NCBI GenBank assembly: GCA_963582255.1
Contig: CAUZRD010000004.1
Span: forward strand, 1-31,631
Length of the DNA: 31,631 nucleotides
Reading direction: 5' to 3'
Source of the DNA: CAUZRD01 sp963582255
GTDB lineage: Bacteria > Pseudomonadota > Alphaproteobacteria > Rhizobiales > TMED25
Every line of letters starts with the position of its first letter. Positions within the stretch are counted from its first letter, which is position 1. Below are positions 7,991 through 15,928 of this stretch, piece after piece. A program made the translations under genes and the position numbers. The notes beneath the pieces were generated by a model. It searched no databases. It was given only the letters and a program-made list of their open reading frames with translations, and was not told where the DNA came from.

Positions 7991-9058
7991 TCACCTGTTT
8001 AATAGCTCAGCCATCCAATCTGCAGATTGGGTGCGATATTTGTAGATCCGGTTATTTGCAACATGGGTGCCATCCTCAACCATATTGAAAATCACTGGAC
8101 CAGAAACTGCTTTCGCCAATTTCTCACTTTCTTCCGGTGGAACAACCCGGTCAAGCCGGCCGCCGACAATATAAAGCGGGCAGCGAATGTTGGCAGCACA
8201 ATCGGCAAGCGTCATACGGCGGGCAAACTCGCGCGCTTCATCCTCACTGGCAGCACCACAGCGCGCCACAAACGCTGCGCGAGTAATGTTGGGAATACGG
8301 TCAAATACCGACACCCAATCAAACGGGCCAGTCAACGAAATGCACGCCTTGATGCGATCATCATATCCGGCGGCGCGCGGCGCGTAATAACCGCCAAGGC
8401 TCACTCCCCATATTCCAACTTGTGTGCCATTAACATCCATACGCTGCTCCAACCAGTCAATCACCGCACCAACTGGCTTTTCGTACTCCGGGCATATGTG
8501 GCGGTCATATTCACCCTCCCCTTGGCCTGGGCCGTCGAATGTTAATGTTGCTAGTCCCCTATCGAGGAACACTCGCTCGTTTGTATCCATCTCTTCTTTA
8601 GCTGAATCAAGGCCCATCACCATGATCACCACCGGCGGTGCGTCCACGCTAATTGGTTTGCGGAAATTGGCTTTCATTGTGATGCCATCATACGGAATTT
8701 CGATCCGCTCTCCAGGAGGATTAAGGTGAGGCAGCGCAGCATTGCGAAACGCAATAGCTCGATGATGCGCATCACGCATCTGAGCCTCGTCGTGAACAAA
8801 AAGATACTTACCAAAATGGCAACACACCGCCGCAGTCGTATAGTGCTCCGATGCGCTAAGAAAATGACCACTTATCTCTGCCTCACGCCCAAGTGCGCCG
8901 TGAATCTCACCGCGAGCCACCCAAGCCGAACACCAATCATCCCAGCGATCTACCGCCGCGGCAACATCGTTGAAATCAGCCAATGGCACCCCATTAGCGA
9001 CAAACCTGTTCGACCAATGGGCCACCGCTGCCGCGACAATTGGATCTTTTTTTGTCAT
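7991..9058 (-). CDS. Alpha/beta hydrolase, similar to 2,6-dihydroxypseudooxynicotine hydrolase/FrsA group
   Basis: This 355-residue alpha/beta hydrolase has an N-terminal helical cap (about 1-115) and a hydrolase core. The nucleophile elbow is GVSLGG with Ser220. The likely acid is Asp303 in GGRLDRVVPPEES and the likely base His332 in EDGTHVANN. An FDGPGQGEGE segment forms the oxyanion region. Length, cap and triad spacing match, as I recall it, the C-C bond hydrolase of nicotine degradation (Ser217, Asp300, His329), but many family members are esterases or have no known substrate. An AGGGA ribosome-binding site supports the start. It is the first gene of the minus-strand run, and 190 bases separate it from the cyclase gene, so that gene may also have its own promoter. 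Likely cytosolic; no signal peptide is seen. Confidence 0.86.
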   Translation of the reverse strand: MTKKDPIVAAAVAHWSNRFVANGVPLADFNDVAAAVDRWDDWCSAWVARGEIHGALGREAEISGHFLSASEHYTTAAVCCHFGKYLFVHDEAQMRDAHHRAIAFRNAALPHLNPPGERIEIPYDGITMKANFRKPISVDAPPVVIMVMGLDSAKEEMDTNERVFLDRGLATLTFDGPGQGEGEYDRHICPEYEKPVGAVIDWLEQRMDVNGTQVGIWGVSLGGYYAPRAAGYDDRIKACISLTGPFDWVSVFDRIPNITRAAFVARCGAASEDEAREFARRMTLADCAANIRCPLYIVGGRLDRVVPPEESEKLAKAVSGPVIFNMVEDGTHVANNRIYKYRTQSADWMAELLNR

Positions 9059-9414
9059 TTTTTCCCTGACGATGGCTATTTGGCCATCAGTGTTTCACAG
9101 TTAATCTATTCTTACACTAACACCGCTAACAAGTACGTGCGGTCGCCAATGTGGTCTTGACCACAGTACCCACCAACATGCAATGATCGCCAAATACCAA
9201 AATTGAGCTGGGCAAACCGCTAAACAACAAAACTATCTGAGCGAAGAGCAGCACCTGATGCTAAATAGCTGCAGAGTATTCGTGGATAACATTGTCACTC
9301 TTATATCGACGCCAATTGGCAACATGAATGGTCAATGGAGCCCGAGGACACATGCTGCGTGGAATCCTCGAAGATGGCGATAAACTAAGCATTATTTGAA
9401 CGAAGGAATATCCA
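9059..9414. other. Divergent intergenic region between the hydrolase and D-2-hydroxyacid dehydrogenase genes
   Basis: These 356 bases separate two divergently transcribed genes, so promoters for both directions should lie here. No convincing coding frame starts within it. The one notable element is the 16-base palindrome at 9150-9165, listed separately. I could not pick a confident -35/-10 pair by eye. Confidence 0.6.
9150..9165. promoter_or_regulatory. Palindromic operator candidate (GntR/FadR-type)
   Basis: TGTGGTC and GACCACA form perfect 7-base arms around a TT centre, about 90 bases upstream of the minus-strand hydrolase start and 250 bases upstream of the plus-strand dehydrogenase. The TGGTC-N2-GACCA core resembles operators of the FadR branch of GntR repressors, which often control hydroxyacid and aromatic catabolism. 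No GntR gene is present in the window, so the regulator is unidentified. Confidence 0.4.
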
Positions 9415-10383
9415 ATGCACAAGATCATTGTCGGCGGCAAAATCCACCCAGCGGGGATCAACCTCCTGCAAAGCCGCAACGATTTTGAAGTTACTATTCT
9501 GGCTGATTCAACCGCTGCAACATTAGCTGAGAATATCGCTACAGCCAATGCGGTGCTGGCCCGAATGCAGGTCGTGACCCGCGAGATGATTAATGCAGCG
9601 GATAACCTAAAAATTATATCCCGCAATGGCGTGGGACACGACACGGTTGATGGAGACGCACTGTCCGAGCGCGGGATTCCTCTAACTGTCGTGGGTGACG
9701 TCAACTCCACTAGCGTCGCCGAGCACACACTAATGCTCATTCTGGCAACCGCAAAGCGGGTGATTGCACACGATGCCTCAATCCGCGAAGATCGCTGGGC
9801 CGTTCGCGACTCTCTTTTATCGATAGATATCGAGGACAAGGTCCTACTTATCTTCGGATTCGGCCGAATCGGGCAGAAGGTCGCCATGAGAGCTACCTCA
9901 TTCGGCATGGACGTTTTAGTCCATGATCCATACATCAACCCATCAATTGTTACCGCGGCCGGTGCGCGTAATGCGATTACATTACAAGACGGATTGGCTG
10001 CAGCAGACTTTATCACCCTGCATATTCCGGCAACAGGCGGAAAACCGATTCTGGGTGAGAAGGAGCTCAGTATGATGAAACCGACTGCGGTGGTAATTAA
10101 TACCTCACGTGGCAGTCATATTGACGAATCCGCTCTGATCAAAGCACTGAATTCAAAAAAACTTAGCGGCGCGGGACTTGATGTATTCTCTCCCGAACCC
10201 CCGGCTGCTGATAATCCACTCTATCAGCTGGACAACGTCATCCTATCCCCCCACATCGCCGGCTTTACAGCACAATGTGCGGCCCGCATGGCGCACGATG
10301 CCGCGCAAAACATCATCGACGCTATAGATGGCAAACTAAATCCCAGCCGCGTCGTCAATGCCGAAGCAATCGGTCTGAAATAA
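9415..10383 (+). CDS. D-isomer specific 2-hydroxyacid dehydrogenase (NAD type)
   Basis: The 322-residue protein is the normal length for the family (phosphoglycerate dehydrogenase/glycerate dehydrogenase group without a C-terminal ACT domain). The nucleotide fold has GFGRIG (148-153), with Asp171 at the end of the next strand (VHDPY), favouring NAD over NADP. The catalytic trio is Arg232 (NTSRGSHIDE), Glu261 (SPEPP) and His280 (SPHIAGF). It interconverts a 2-oxoacid and a D-2-hydroxyacid. AAGGA upstream of the ATG supports the start. It is a single gene, divergent from the hydrolase operon and convergent with the acyl-CoA dehydrogenase 26 bases beyond its stop. The substrate cannot be told from sequence. 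Confidence 0.93.
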   Translation: MHKIIVGGKIHPAGINLLQSRNDFEVTILADSTAATLAENIATANAVLARMQVVTREMINAADNLKIISRNGVGHDTVDGDALSERGIPLTVVGDVNSTSVAEHTLMLILATAKRVIAHDASIREDRWAVRDSLLSIDIEDKVLLIFGFGRIGQKVAMRATSFGMDVLVHDPYINPSIVTAAGARNAITLQDGLAAADFITLHIPATGGKPILGEKELSMMKPTAVVINTSRGSHIDESALIKALNSKKLSGAGLDVFSPEPPAADNPLYQLDNVILSPHIAGFTAQCAARMAHDAAQNIIDAIDGKLNPSRVVNAEAIGLK

Positions 10384-10409
10384 AGACTGACAGGTAGCAC
10401 GCGCGCCCA

Positions 10410-11591
10410 TCACTCAAACATGATGTTCGCGGCCTTAAGAAACAGCGTACGATTAACACCATCAGAATGCAGAAAAGCGGTAGCATCACGCAGAAGCTTC
10501 TCAACCCCGAATTCTTTCATATAGCCATGCCCACCATGGATCTCCATCGTCCAGGTTGCAATCTTCCACACCGCCTGACTCGCCATAGCCTTGGGTAAGG
10601 CTCCAAGCGTCCAGTCCCAGCCTTGATCTTGATGATCAGCAAGCCAGCATGCCCGATGAACATATGACCGCGAAGCATCGAGCAGCATTCGCATTTCAGC
10701 AAGCTGAGCACGAATACCGTCATGCTCGATCAGTGGCTTGCCGCCTTGCACACGAATTTTAGCCCAATTTTCAGCCTTATCATAAAGTGCACCCCCGACA
10801 CCTAGAATACTGGCGCCGGCATAAGAATTCGACGACGGAAAGAATTTCTGCAGTAATTGAAATCCCTTACCAATCTCGCCCACGACATTCTCATCTGGAA
10901 TAAAGCAGTCCTGAAAGATCAACTCGGCATTGTTCGCCGTCCGTTCACCAAGTTTGTCATGCACCCGACCGATGGTGAAGCCCTCCCGCCCACGCTCCAG
11001 CAGGAAGCAAGTCGTTCCTTCCAGCATCGGCTTGCCTTTTTCAGTCTGCACAAAAAGAAGATAAAAACTCGCCCTGTTACCATTGGAGATGAAATGCTTC
11101 ATGCCATTGACTATGAAGCCCCCATCAACCTGCTCGGCAAATGTGCGAAAGGGTGTTGGGTAAGGGAGAAAATAGTTTGAAGCATTGTCCGGCTCGGTGA
11201 TGCCGATCGCAAGTACGGCCTTGGGATCAGCTGCGAACGGCACAAGTGACCGCTCCCTTTGATCCTCATTCAGGGCCTTTTCCATGATCTGAGCAAGCTT
11301 GAGCGTCTGCGCCATTACCACCGATGTACCAAGATCACCCCGGCCCAATTCCTCAACAACCATCGCCGTGGTCAGAGAATCAGTTTCCAGCCCGCCATAT
11401 TTGTCTGATAGCGTCATAGTGCGAATGCCAACTGCATCCGCGGCTTCGACAATCTCCTCGCTATAGCCATCTTCAGGGTCCACTTGTGCATCGAGACCTG
11501 CCACCCGTGGCTTGACTTCATCCTCAACAAACCGCGCAACAGTATCCAATATTGCCCTCTGTTCATCGGTTTGAATGAACATTTCATCCAT
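10410..11591 (-). CDS. Acyl-CoA dehydrogenase family flavoprotein
   Basis: The 393-residue protein has the acyl-CoA dehydrogenase layout: an N-terminal helical domain, a middle beta domain (ITEPDNASNYFLPYPTPF and VNGMKHFISNGNRASFYLLFVQ) and a C-terminal FAD-binding helical domain (MEIHGGHGYMKEFGVEKLLRDATAFLHSDGVNRTL). It should oxidise an acyl-CoA at the alpha-beta bond using FAD. The familiar YEGT catalytic-glutamate motif is not seen at its usual place, where the sequence reads FLHSDGVNR, so the base may lie elsewhere, as in the isovaleryl-CoA type. I chose the ATG at 11591, preceded by GGAAG; an upstream TTG at 11630 is weaker. No electron-transfer flavoprotein or CoA-ligase gene is nearby. 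It diverges from the ABC importer. Confidence 0.9.
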   Translation of the reverse strand: MDEMFIQTDEQRAILDTVARFVEDEVKPRVAGLDAQVDPEDGYSEEIVEAADAVGIRTMTLSDKYGGLETDSLTTAMVVEELGRGDLGTSVVMAQTLKLAQIMEKALNEDQRERSLVPFAADPKAVLAIGITEPDNASNYFLPYPTPFRTFAEQVDGGFIVNGMKHFISNGNRASFYLLFVQTEKGKPMLEGTTCFLLERGREGFTIGRVHDKLGERTANNAELIFQDCFIPDENVVGEIGKGFQLLQKFFPSSNSYAGASILGVGGALYDKAENWAKIRVQGGKPLIEHDGIRAQLAEMRMLLDASRSYVHRACWLADHQDQGWDWTLGALPKAMASQAVWKIATWTMEIHGGHGYMKEFGVEKLLRDATAFLHSDGVNRTLFLKAANIMFE

Positions 11592-11743
11592 AAGAATTCT
11601 TCCTTTTTTAGACTCCACCGCAACCGGCAATCGCTATTGTCCCCATTTCCAGAGAATGATATTTTCGACCACAAACAGACAATGTCTATTCCGAACATTC
11701 AGGTAACACGATAATGACAATTATCAAGACTATGTCCGCCCAA

Positions 11744-11775
11744 TTGATAAAGGTATAAATTTTCGGCAATATAAT
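11744..11775 (+). promoter_or_regulatory. Possible sigma-70-like promoter of the ABC importer operon
   Basis: TTGATA (11744-11749) and TATAAT (11770-11775) resemble -35 and -10 boxes just upstream of the binding-protein gene. The spacer is 20 bases, longer than the usual 17, so only the -10 box is persuasive. A small inverted repeat, GATAAT/ATTATC with a four-base centre (11710-11725), lies upstream and could be an operator. Confidence 0.28.
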
Positions 11776-11792
11776 CTTCGGAGTATCTACAA

Positions 11793-12869
11793 ATGGCCTC
11801 AAGATCTAACCATGACCTATCTCGCCGCCACTTTCTAAAAAATACCAGTGCCATTGCAGCGGGACTAACATTTCATCCTTTCAAAGCAACCGCTAAAGAG
11901 GAAAAAAGGTTAAACTTTTACAACTGGGACACCTATATTGGCGAGACAACACTTGATGATTTCAAGAGTAAAACCGGCATTGTCACCCAGATGGATCTTT
12001 TTGCCGACAGCGATGAACTCTTCACCAAGCTACGAGAAGGGAACCCTGGCTATGACGTAATCGTTCCGGCCAATGATTACGTCGAACGGATGAATGTCGC
12101 CGGAATATTGATGCCAATCGACCATGACAAAATTCCCAATCTTTCCAATATAAACAAGCTGTTTCTAGACGCTGACTTTGACCCAGGCCGCAAAGTCTCT
12201 CTGCCCTATATGTGGGGTACGCTGGGTATAGGTTACAATAAGGGCAATGTATCCACACCAATTAACAGCTGGAAAGTACTGTACGATTCCGATGAATATT
12301 CGGGCCGCATTTCACTTCTTTCAGAATCCGCGGACGTAATTCATATGGCTCTCAAATATATTGGCCATTCCCTAAATACCACCAACCCAGCTCATTTCAA
12401 GCAAGTAGAGGAGCTGGTGATTGCTCAAAAGCAGCACATAAAGGTGTTTGCTCCCGATAATGGGCAGGATCTCCTGGCATCAAGCGAGGTTGATATCGCT
12501 CAGGAGTGGAACGGCGATATAGCCCAGTTGATGACCGAGGATGACGCTTTCACCTATGTCGTACCCAAAGAAGGCGGGTTGATCTGGCAGGATTGTCTGT
12601 GCGTTCCAAAAGGGGCGCCACATCCAGAAAACGCGCATGCTTTCATAAACTATGTTTTTGATGCCGATGTCGGAGCCGAAATCGCTAATTCCATCCAATA
12701 CGCCACCCCGAATGAGGCCGCGCGAGGTAAGCTAGGAGACGACTACAAACTTAATCCAGCCATCTTCCCACCCGACGAAGTAATAGCAAAATGTGAAAGC
12801 ACACTCTATCTGGGCGAGGAAGTACAAAGAATTATCGAGGATACCTGGACCCGCATCAAAGCGTCATAG
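11793..12869 (+). CDS. Spermidine/putrescine-type ABC transporter, periplasmic substrate-binding protein (PotD/PotF family)
   Basis: The 358-residue protein begins with a twin-arginine signal: S-R-R-H-F-L-K at 10-16 followed by a hydrophobic Ala/Gly stretch, so it is exported folded to the periplasm. The mature part matches the polyamine-binding family (LNFYNWDTYIGETTLDDFKSKTGI, then the YDVIVPANDYVERM segment). It binds a small cationic or amine-bearing solute and delivers it to the membrane permeases encoded next. A weak CGGAG ribosome-binding site lies nine bases before the ATG. It is the first gene of a four-gene importer operon that also reads toward the selenoprotein. In this family ligand specificity (putrescine, spermidine, mannopine and others) cannot be predicted confidently from sequence. 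Confidence 0.92.
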   Translation: MASRSNHDLSRRHFLKNTSAIAAGLTFHPFKATAKEEKRLNFYNWDTYIGETTLDDFKSKTGIVTQMDLFADSDELFTKLREGNPGYDVIVPANDYVERMNVAGILMPIDHDKIPNLSNINKLFLDADFDPGRKVSLPYMWGTLGIGYNKGNVSTPINSWKVLYDSDEYSGRISLLSESADVIHMALKYIGHSLNTTNPAHFKQVEELVIAQKQHIKVFAPDNGQDLLASSEVDIAQEWNGDIAQLMTEDDAFTYVVPKEGGLIWQDCLCVPKGAPHPENAHAFINYVFDADVGAEIANSIQYATPNEAARGKLGDDYKLNPAIFPPDEVIAKCESTLYLGEEVQRIIEDTWTRIKAS

Positions 12870-12967
12870 AAGAGCTAATTCAGATTGAATGGCGTTATCT
12901 GTCTTTTATTCCACGGCGACAGCGCCATTGACTGCCCGCACCGGATCAATCTCCTCTGGATATACCC

Positions 12968-13885
12968 ATGAACAACTGGAAGGACAGTAAGTCGGTCTTC
13001 ATCACGACGTTCCTGCCCGGAACAGTCTGGCTAACTGCCTTCTTTTTAGTGCCACTCGGCTTTGTCTGGGTAATGAGCTTTGGCGAAAAATACGGTATTA
13101 TCGATATCGTGATCACCTGGACACCGAATAATTACCTACGCGCGGTGGAATCTATCTACCTGGGAATAATCTGGAAATCAGTCTGGATCAGCGCGCTCGT
13201 AACCGCCCTTTGCCTAATGGTTTCATTCCCCATTGCCTTTGCCGTCAGTTTTGCCAAGGATAAATGGAAACCAATCTTGCTGTTAATTATTATCCTTCCA
13301 TTCTGGATAAATTTACTGATCCGCACATATGCTCTGATCGCCGTATTTCGCACCCGCGGCCATGTAAACTTTGGTCTCGAATGGCTTTGGGAGAAGGCCA
13401 ATGCCGGATTGATACTGATAGGGTTGGGCAAGCACCAATTTCTGGGCGAGAAGTTTCAGCCTCTAGCGATGCTTTACAATGACTTCTCCGTCATTGCTGG
13501 CCTCACCTATGTCTATATTCCGTTTATCGTACTGCCAATCTACGCAATGCTTGAACGGCTCGACAGATCCTATATTGAAGCAAGTCTTGACCTCGGAGCA
13601 TCACAAATTCGCACTCTGTTTTCGATCGTCATTCCACTGACATTACCAGGCATTATTGCCGGCGTAATTCTAGTGTTCATCCCCTGCCTTGGATCATTTG
13701 TAATCCCAGATCTTCTGGGAGGCACCAACTCGCAAATGATTGGTAATGTGATTGAACGCCAATTCAAGAGTGCTAACGATTGGCCATTCGGCGCAGCGCT
13801 TTCGTTCTTGCTCATGTATGTGATGTTTGGCGTTCTGGCGATGCGCTCACTTCTCACCGTCCGCAAGTCGGAAATGAAGGTCTAA
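12968..13885 (+). CDS. ABC transporter permease, PotB-like
   Basis: The 305-residue integral membrane protein has about six hydrophobic helices (TTFLPGTVWLTAFFLVPLGF near the N-terminus, then segments around 70, 105, 165, 220 and 270). The cytoplasmic EAA loop that docks on the ATPase reads EASLDLGASQIRTLFSIVIPLTLPGI. It is one half of the transmembrane channel for the PotD-like ligand. The ribosome-binding site before the ATG is poor (CTGGA). A 98-base gap separates it from the binding-protein gene. The stop overlaps the next permease start. Confidence 0.92.
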   Translation: MNNWKDSKSVFITTFLPGTVWLTAFFLVPLGFVWVMSFGEKYGIIDIVITWTPNNYLRAVESIYLGIIWKSVWISALVTALCLMVSFPIAFAVSFAKDKWKPILLLIIILPFWINLLIRTYALIAVFRTRGHVNFGLEWLWEKANAGLILIGLGKHQFLGEKFQPLAMLYNDFSVIAGLTYVYIPFIVLPIYAMLERLDRSYIEASLDLGASQIRTLFSIVIPLTLPGIIAGVILVFIPCLGSFVIPDLLGGTNSQMIGNVIERQFKSANDWPFGAALSFLLMYVMFGVLAMRSLLTVRKSEMKV

Positions 13886-14754
13886 TGATGCTGGCCATCT
13901 TCTCCCGGCAACGTGAGCGCCCCGGCCCGCTAGAATACACCAGACAATTTTGGCTGCGGCTCATGGTCTTTACGACCATGACAATGCTCTATGCCCCGAT
14001 TGTTGGTCTGGTAGTGTTTTCATTTAACGATTCAAAACGTAACATCGTCTGGCGTGGCTTTACTTTCGACTACTACCTCAAGGCATGGCATAATGACGGA
14101 TTGATCGATGCTTTCGTTAATTCATTGACTATCGCCGTCATTGCCACCCTCATCTCAACTATTATTGGCACAAGCGTCGCGCTAATACTTTGGCGCTTCC
14201 GCTTCCCCTTAAAACCGATCTATGAGGGCACCATGGCATTGCCAATTGTTGTCCCAGAAATCTGCATGGGCGTTGCAATGCTAGTCTTTTTTTCCCGTGT
14301 TGGCTGGCCATCAGGCGGTCCGTGGCCACTCAATCTGTCAGCGATCACCATCGCACACATTTCCTTCTGCTTCCCGTTTGTCGCCGTTGTCATACGTGCT
14401 CGCCTTTCTGGATTTAACCGCGAGTTTGAAGAAGCCAGCCGCGATCTTGGGGCCAATGAATGGCAGACATTCCGCCATATCATCTTTCCGTTTATCCGTC
14501 CTGGACTTATATCCGGAGCTCTTTTGGCATTCACCTTGTCGATCGATGACTTTATTATTACTTTCTTCACCTCTGGTCCAAATACGGTAACTTTCCCGGT
14601 AAAGATTTATTCGATGGTTCGGTTCTCCATAACTCCCGAAGTTAATGCCGCATCAACTATCCTGATTGTCATCACCATCATCACAACGTTATTGGCGATG
14701 TGGTTCCAAACTTCCTCCCGATTCTACAAACTCAGCAAAGAGGGCGCACCTTGA
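13885..14754 (+). CDS. ABC transporter permease, PotC-like
   Basis: The 289-residue membrane protein is the second channel half. It has about six hydrophobic segments and the EAA loop EEASRDLGANEWQTFRHIIFPFIRPGL. I start it at the ATG that overlaps the last base of the PotB-like stop codon (another ATG follows immediately at 13888), with GAAGG upstream. An in-frame upstream start at 13780 would lie inside the previous gene and is rejected. The overlap points to translational coupling. Its stop overlaps the ATPase start by three bases. Confidence 0.92.
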   Translation: MMLAIFSRQRERPGPLEYTRQFWLRLMVFTTMTMLYAPIVGLVVFSFNDSKRNIVWRGFTFDYYLKAWHNDGLIDAFVNSLTIAVIATLISTIIGTSVALILWRFRFPLKPIYEGTMALPIVVPEICMGVAMLVFFSRVGWPSGGPWPLNLSAITIAHISFCFPFVAVVIRARLSGFNREFEEASRDLGANEWQTFRHIIFPFIRPGLISGALLAFTLSIDDFIITFFTSGPNTVTFPVKIYSMVRFSITPEVNAASTILIVITIITTLLAMWFQTSSRFYKLSKEGAP

Positions 14755-15851
14755 GCAACGCGCCAACAAACAACCCGATCATCAAGATCTCCCATATTAG
14801 CAAGGATTTCGGTGCTGTTAATGCAGTTGATGATGTGAGTTTTGAAATCATGCCCAATGAGTTCTTCGCTCTGCTAGGTCCTTCCGGCTGTGGCAAGACG
14901 ACATTGCTGCGATTGATTGCCGGGCTTGAATCTCCAACCCACGGAACAATTTCGATCGACGGAGAGAACATGGACGCCATTCCCGCAAATCGTCGGCCGG
15001 TGAACATGGTATTTCAGTCCTATGCAGTGTTTCCACATATGACTGTCTACAACAATGTGGCCTATGGTCTAAAGGTGGCTAAAATCTGCCAATCAGACAT
15101 TAGGCAGAGAGTCATCGAAGCAATTGATTCAGTTCAGATGGGCGAATATGTCAACCGCCGTCCCGATGAACTTTCCGGTGGCCAACGCCAGCGCGTTGCA
15201 CTTGCTCGCGCTCTGGTAAAACGTCCTAAGGTGTTGCTGCTGGATGAGCCACTTTCCGCGCTTGATGCCAAACTGCGCAAAGCAATGCAGCTAGAACTGA
15301 TGCAGCTCCAACGCAAAGTTGGAATCACATTCATTATTGTAACCCATGATCAGGACGAAGCCCTATCGATGGCTGATCGTATTGCGGTGATGGATCGTGG
15401 TGTAGTGCGCCAGATCGCCACACCAAACGTCATTTATGAGAGTCCAACAACCCGCTTCGTTGCCGACTTTATTGGCAAAGTTAATCTCATAGATGCACAT
15501 GTTATAGCGCGCAATAAAGGGAAATTGCTTGTAGACGTTAAAGGGCTGGGCACGATGGAAATTTTTCATAAAAACAACACACCAGACAGTGTAACCATCG
15601 CTCTTCGCCCGGAAAAAATTGTTGCCTCCAAACGAAAGCCCCAAACCAAAGACCGCATCTCAACCAAGGGCCGGGTACACGAACAGGTCTATTATGGTAA
15701 CATCAGTCATCTATATGTGAACACTGAGGCGGGGTTACGTCTCTTGATCAACATCCAGAATGCCTCGCGCAGTACCGTTGACTTGTTCGGCATCGATGAT
15801 GATATCTGGCTTTCATTTTACCCCAGTGATGCAATTATCATAACCAACTAA
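14751..15851 (+). CDS. ABC transporter ATP-binding protein, PotA-like
   Basis: The 366-residue ATPase has Walker A GPSGCGKT (about 43-50), a Q-loop near Gln89 (VFQSYAVFPHMTV), signature LSGGQRQR (141-148), Walker B LLLDEP (162-167) and the D-loop SALD, followed by a C-terminal TOBE-type regulatory domain (about 240-366). It powers the PotB/PotC-like channel from the cytoplasmic face. I start it at a TTG that overlaps the preceding stop, with GAGGG upstream. An ATG at 14700 is in frame but lies 50 bases inside the permease gene and adds residues unlike the family. It is the last importer gene, and the selenoprotein follows after 77 bases with no clear terminator between them. Confidence 0.93.
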   Translation: MSNAPTNNPIIKISHISKDFGAVNAVDDVSFEIMPNEFFALLGPSGCGKTTLLRLIAGLESPTHGTISIDGENMDAIPANRRPVNMVFQSYAVFPHMTVYNNVAYGLKVAKICQSDIRQRVIEAIDSVQMGEYVNRRPDELSGGQRQRVALARALVKRPKVLLLDEPLSALDAKLRKAMQLELMQLQRKVGITFIIVTHDQDEALSMADRIAVMDRGVVRQIATPNVIYESPTTRFVADFIGKVNLIDAHVIARNKGKLLVDVKGLGTMEIFHKNNTPDSVTIALRPEKIVASKRKPQTKDRISTKGRVHEQVYYGNISHLYVNTEAGLRLLINIQNASRSTVDLFGIDDDIWLSFYPSDAIIITN

Positions 15852-15928
15852 CCCGGGGCAGGGCTTCCATTCAGGTATTATACTCACTACTCTGCCGACA
15901 ACAGATTCAAAGCGTGAGGAGAAATCAC

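Noticed and set aside
9261..10016. 251-residue minus-strand ORF
   Set aside because: It is antisense to the clear D-2-hydroxyacid dehydrogenase, and its Ser/Arg-rich translation has no recognisable motif.
15852..15928. Promoter (TATACT at 15879) before the selenoprotein
   Set aside because: The -10-like box has no matching -35 at the right distance, so it was not called as a feature.
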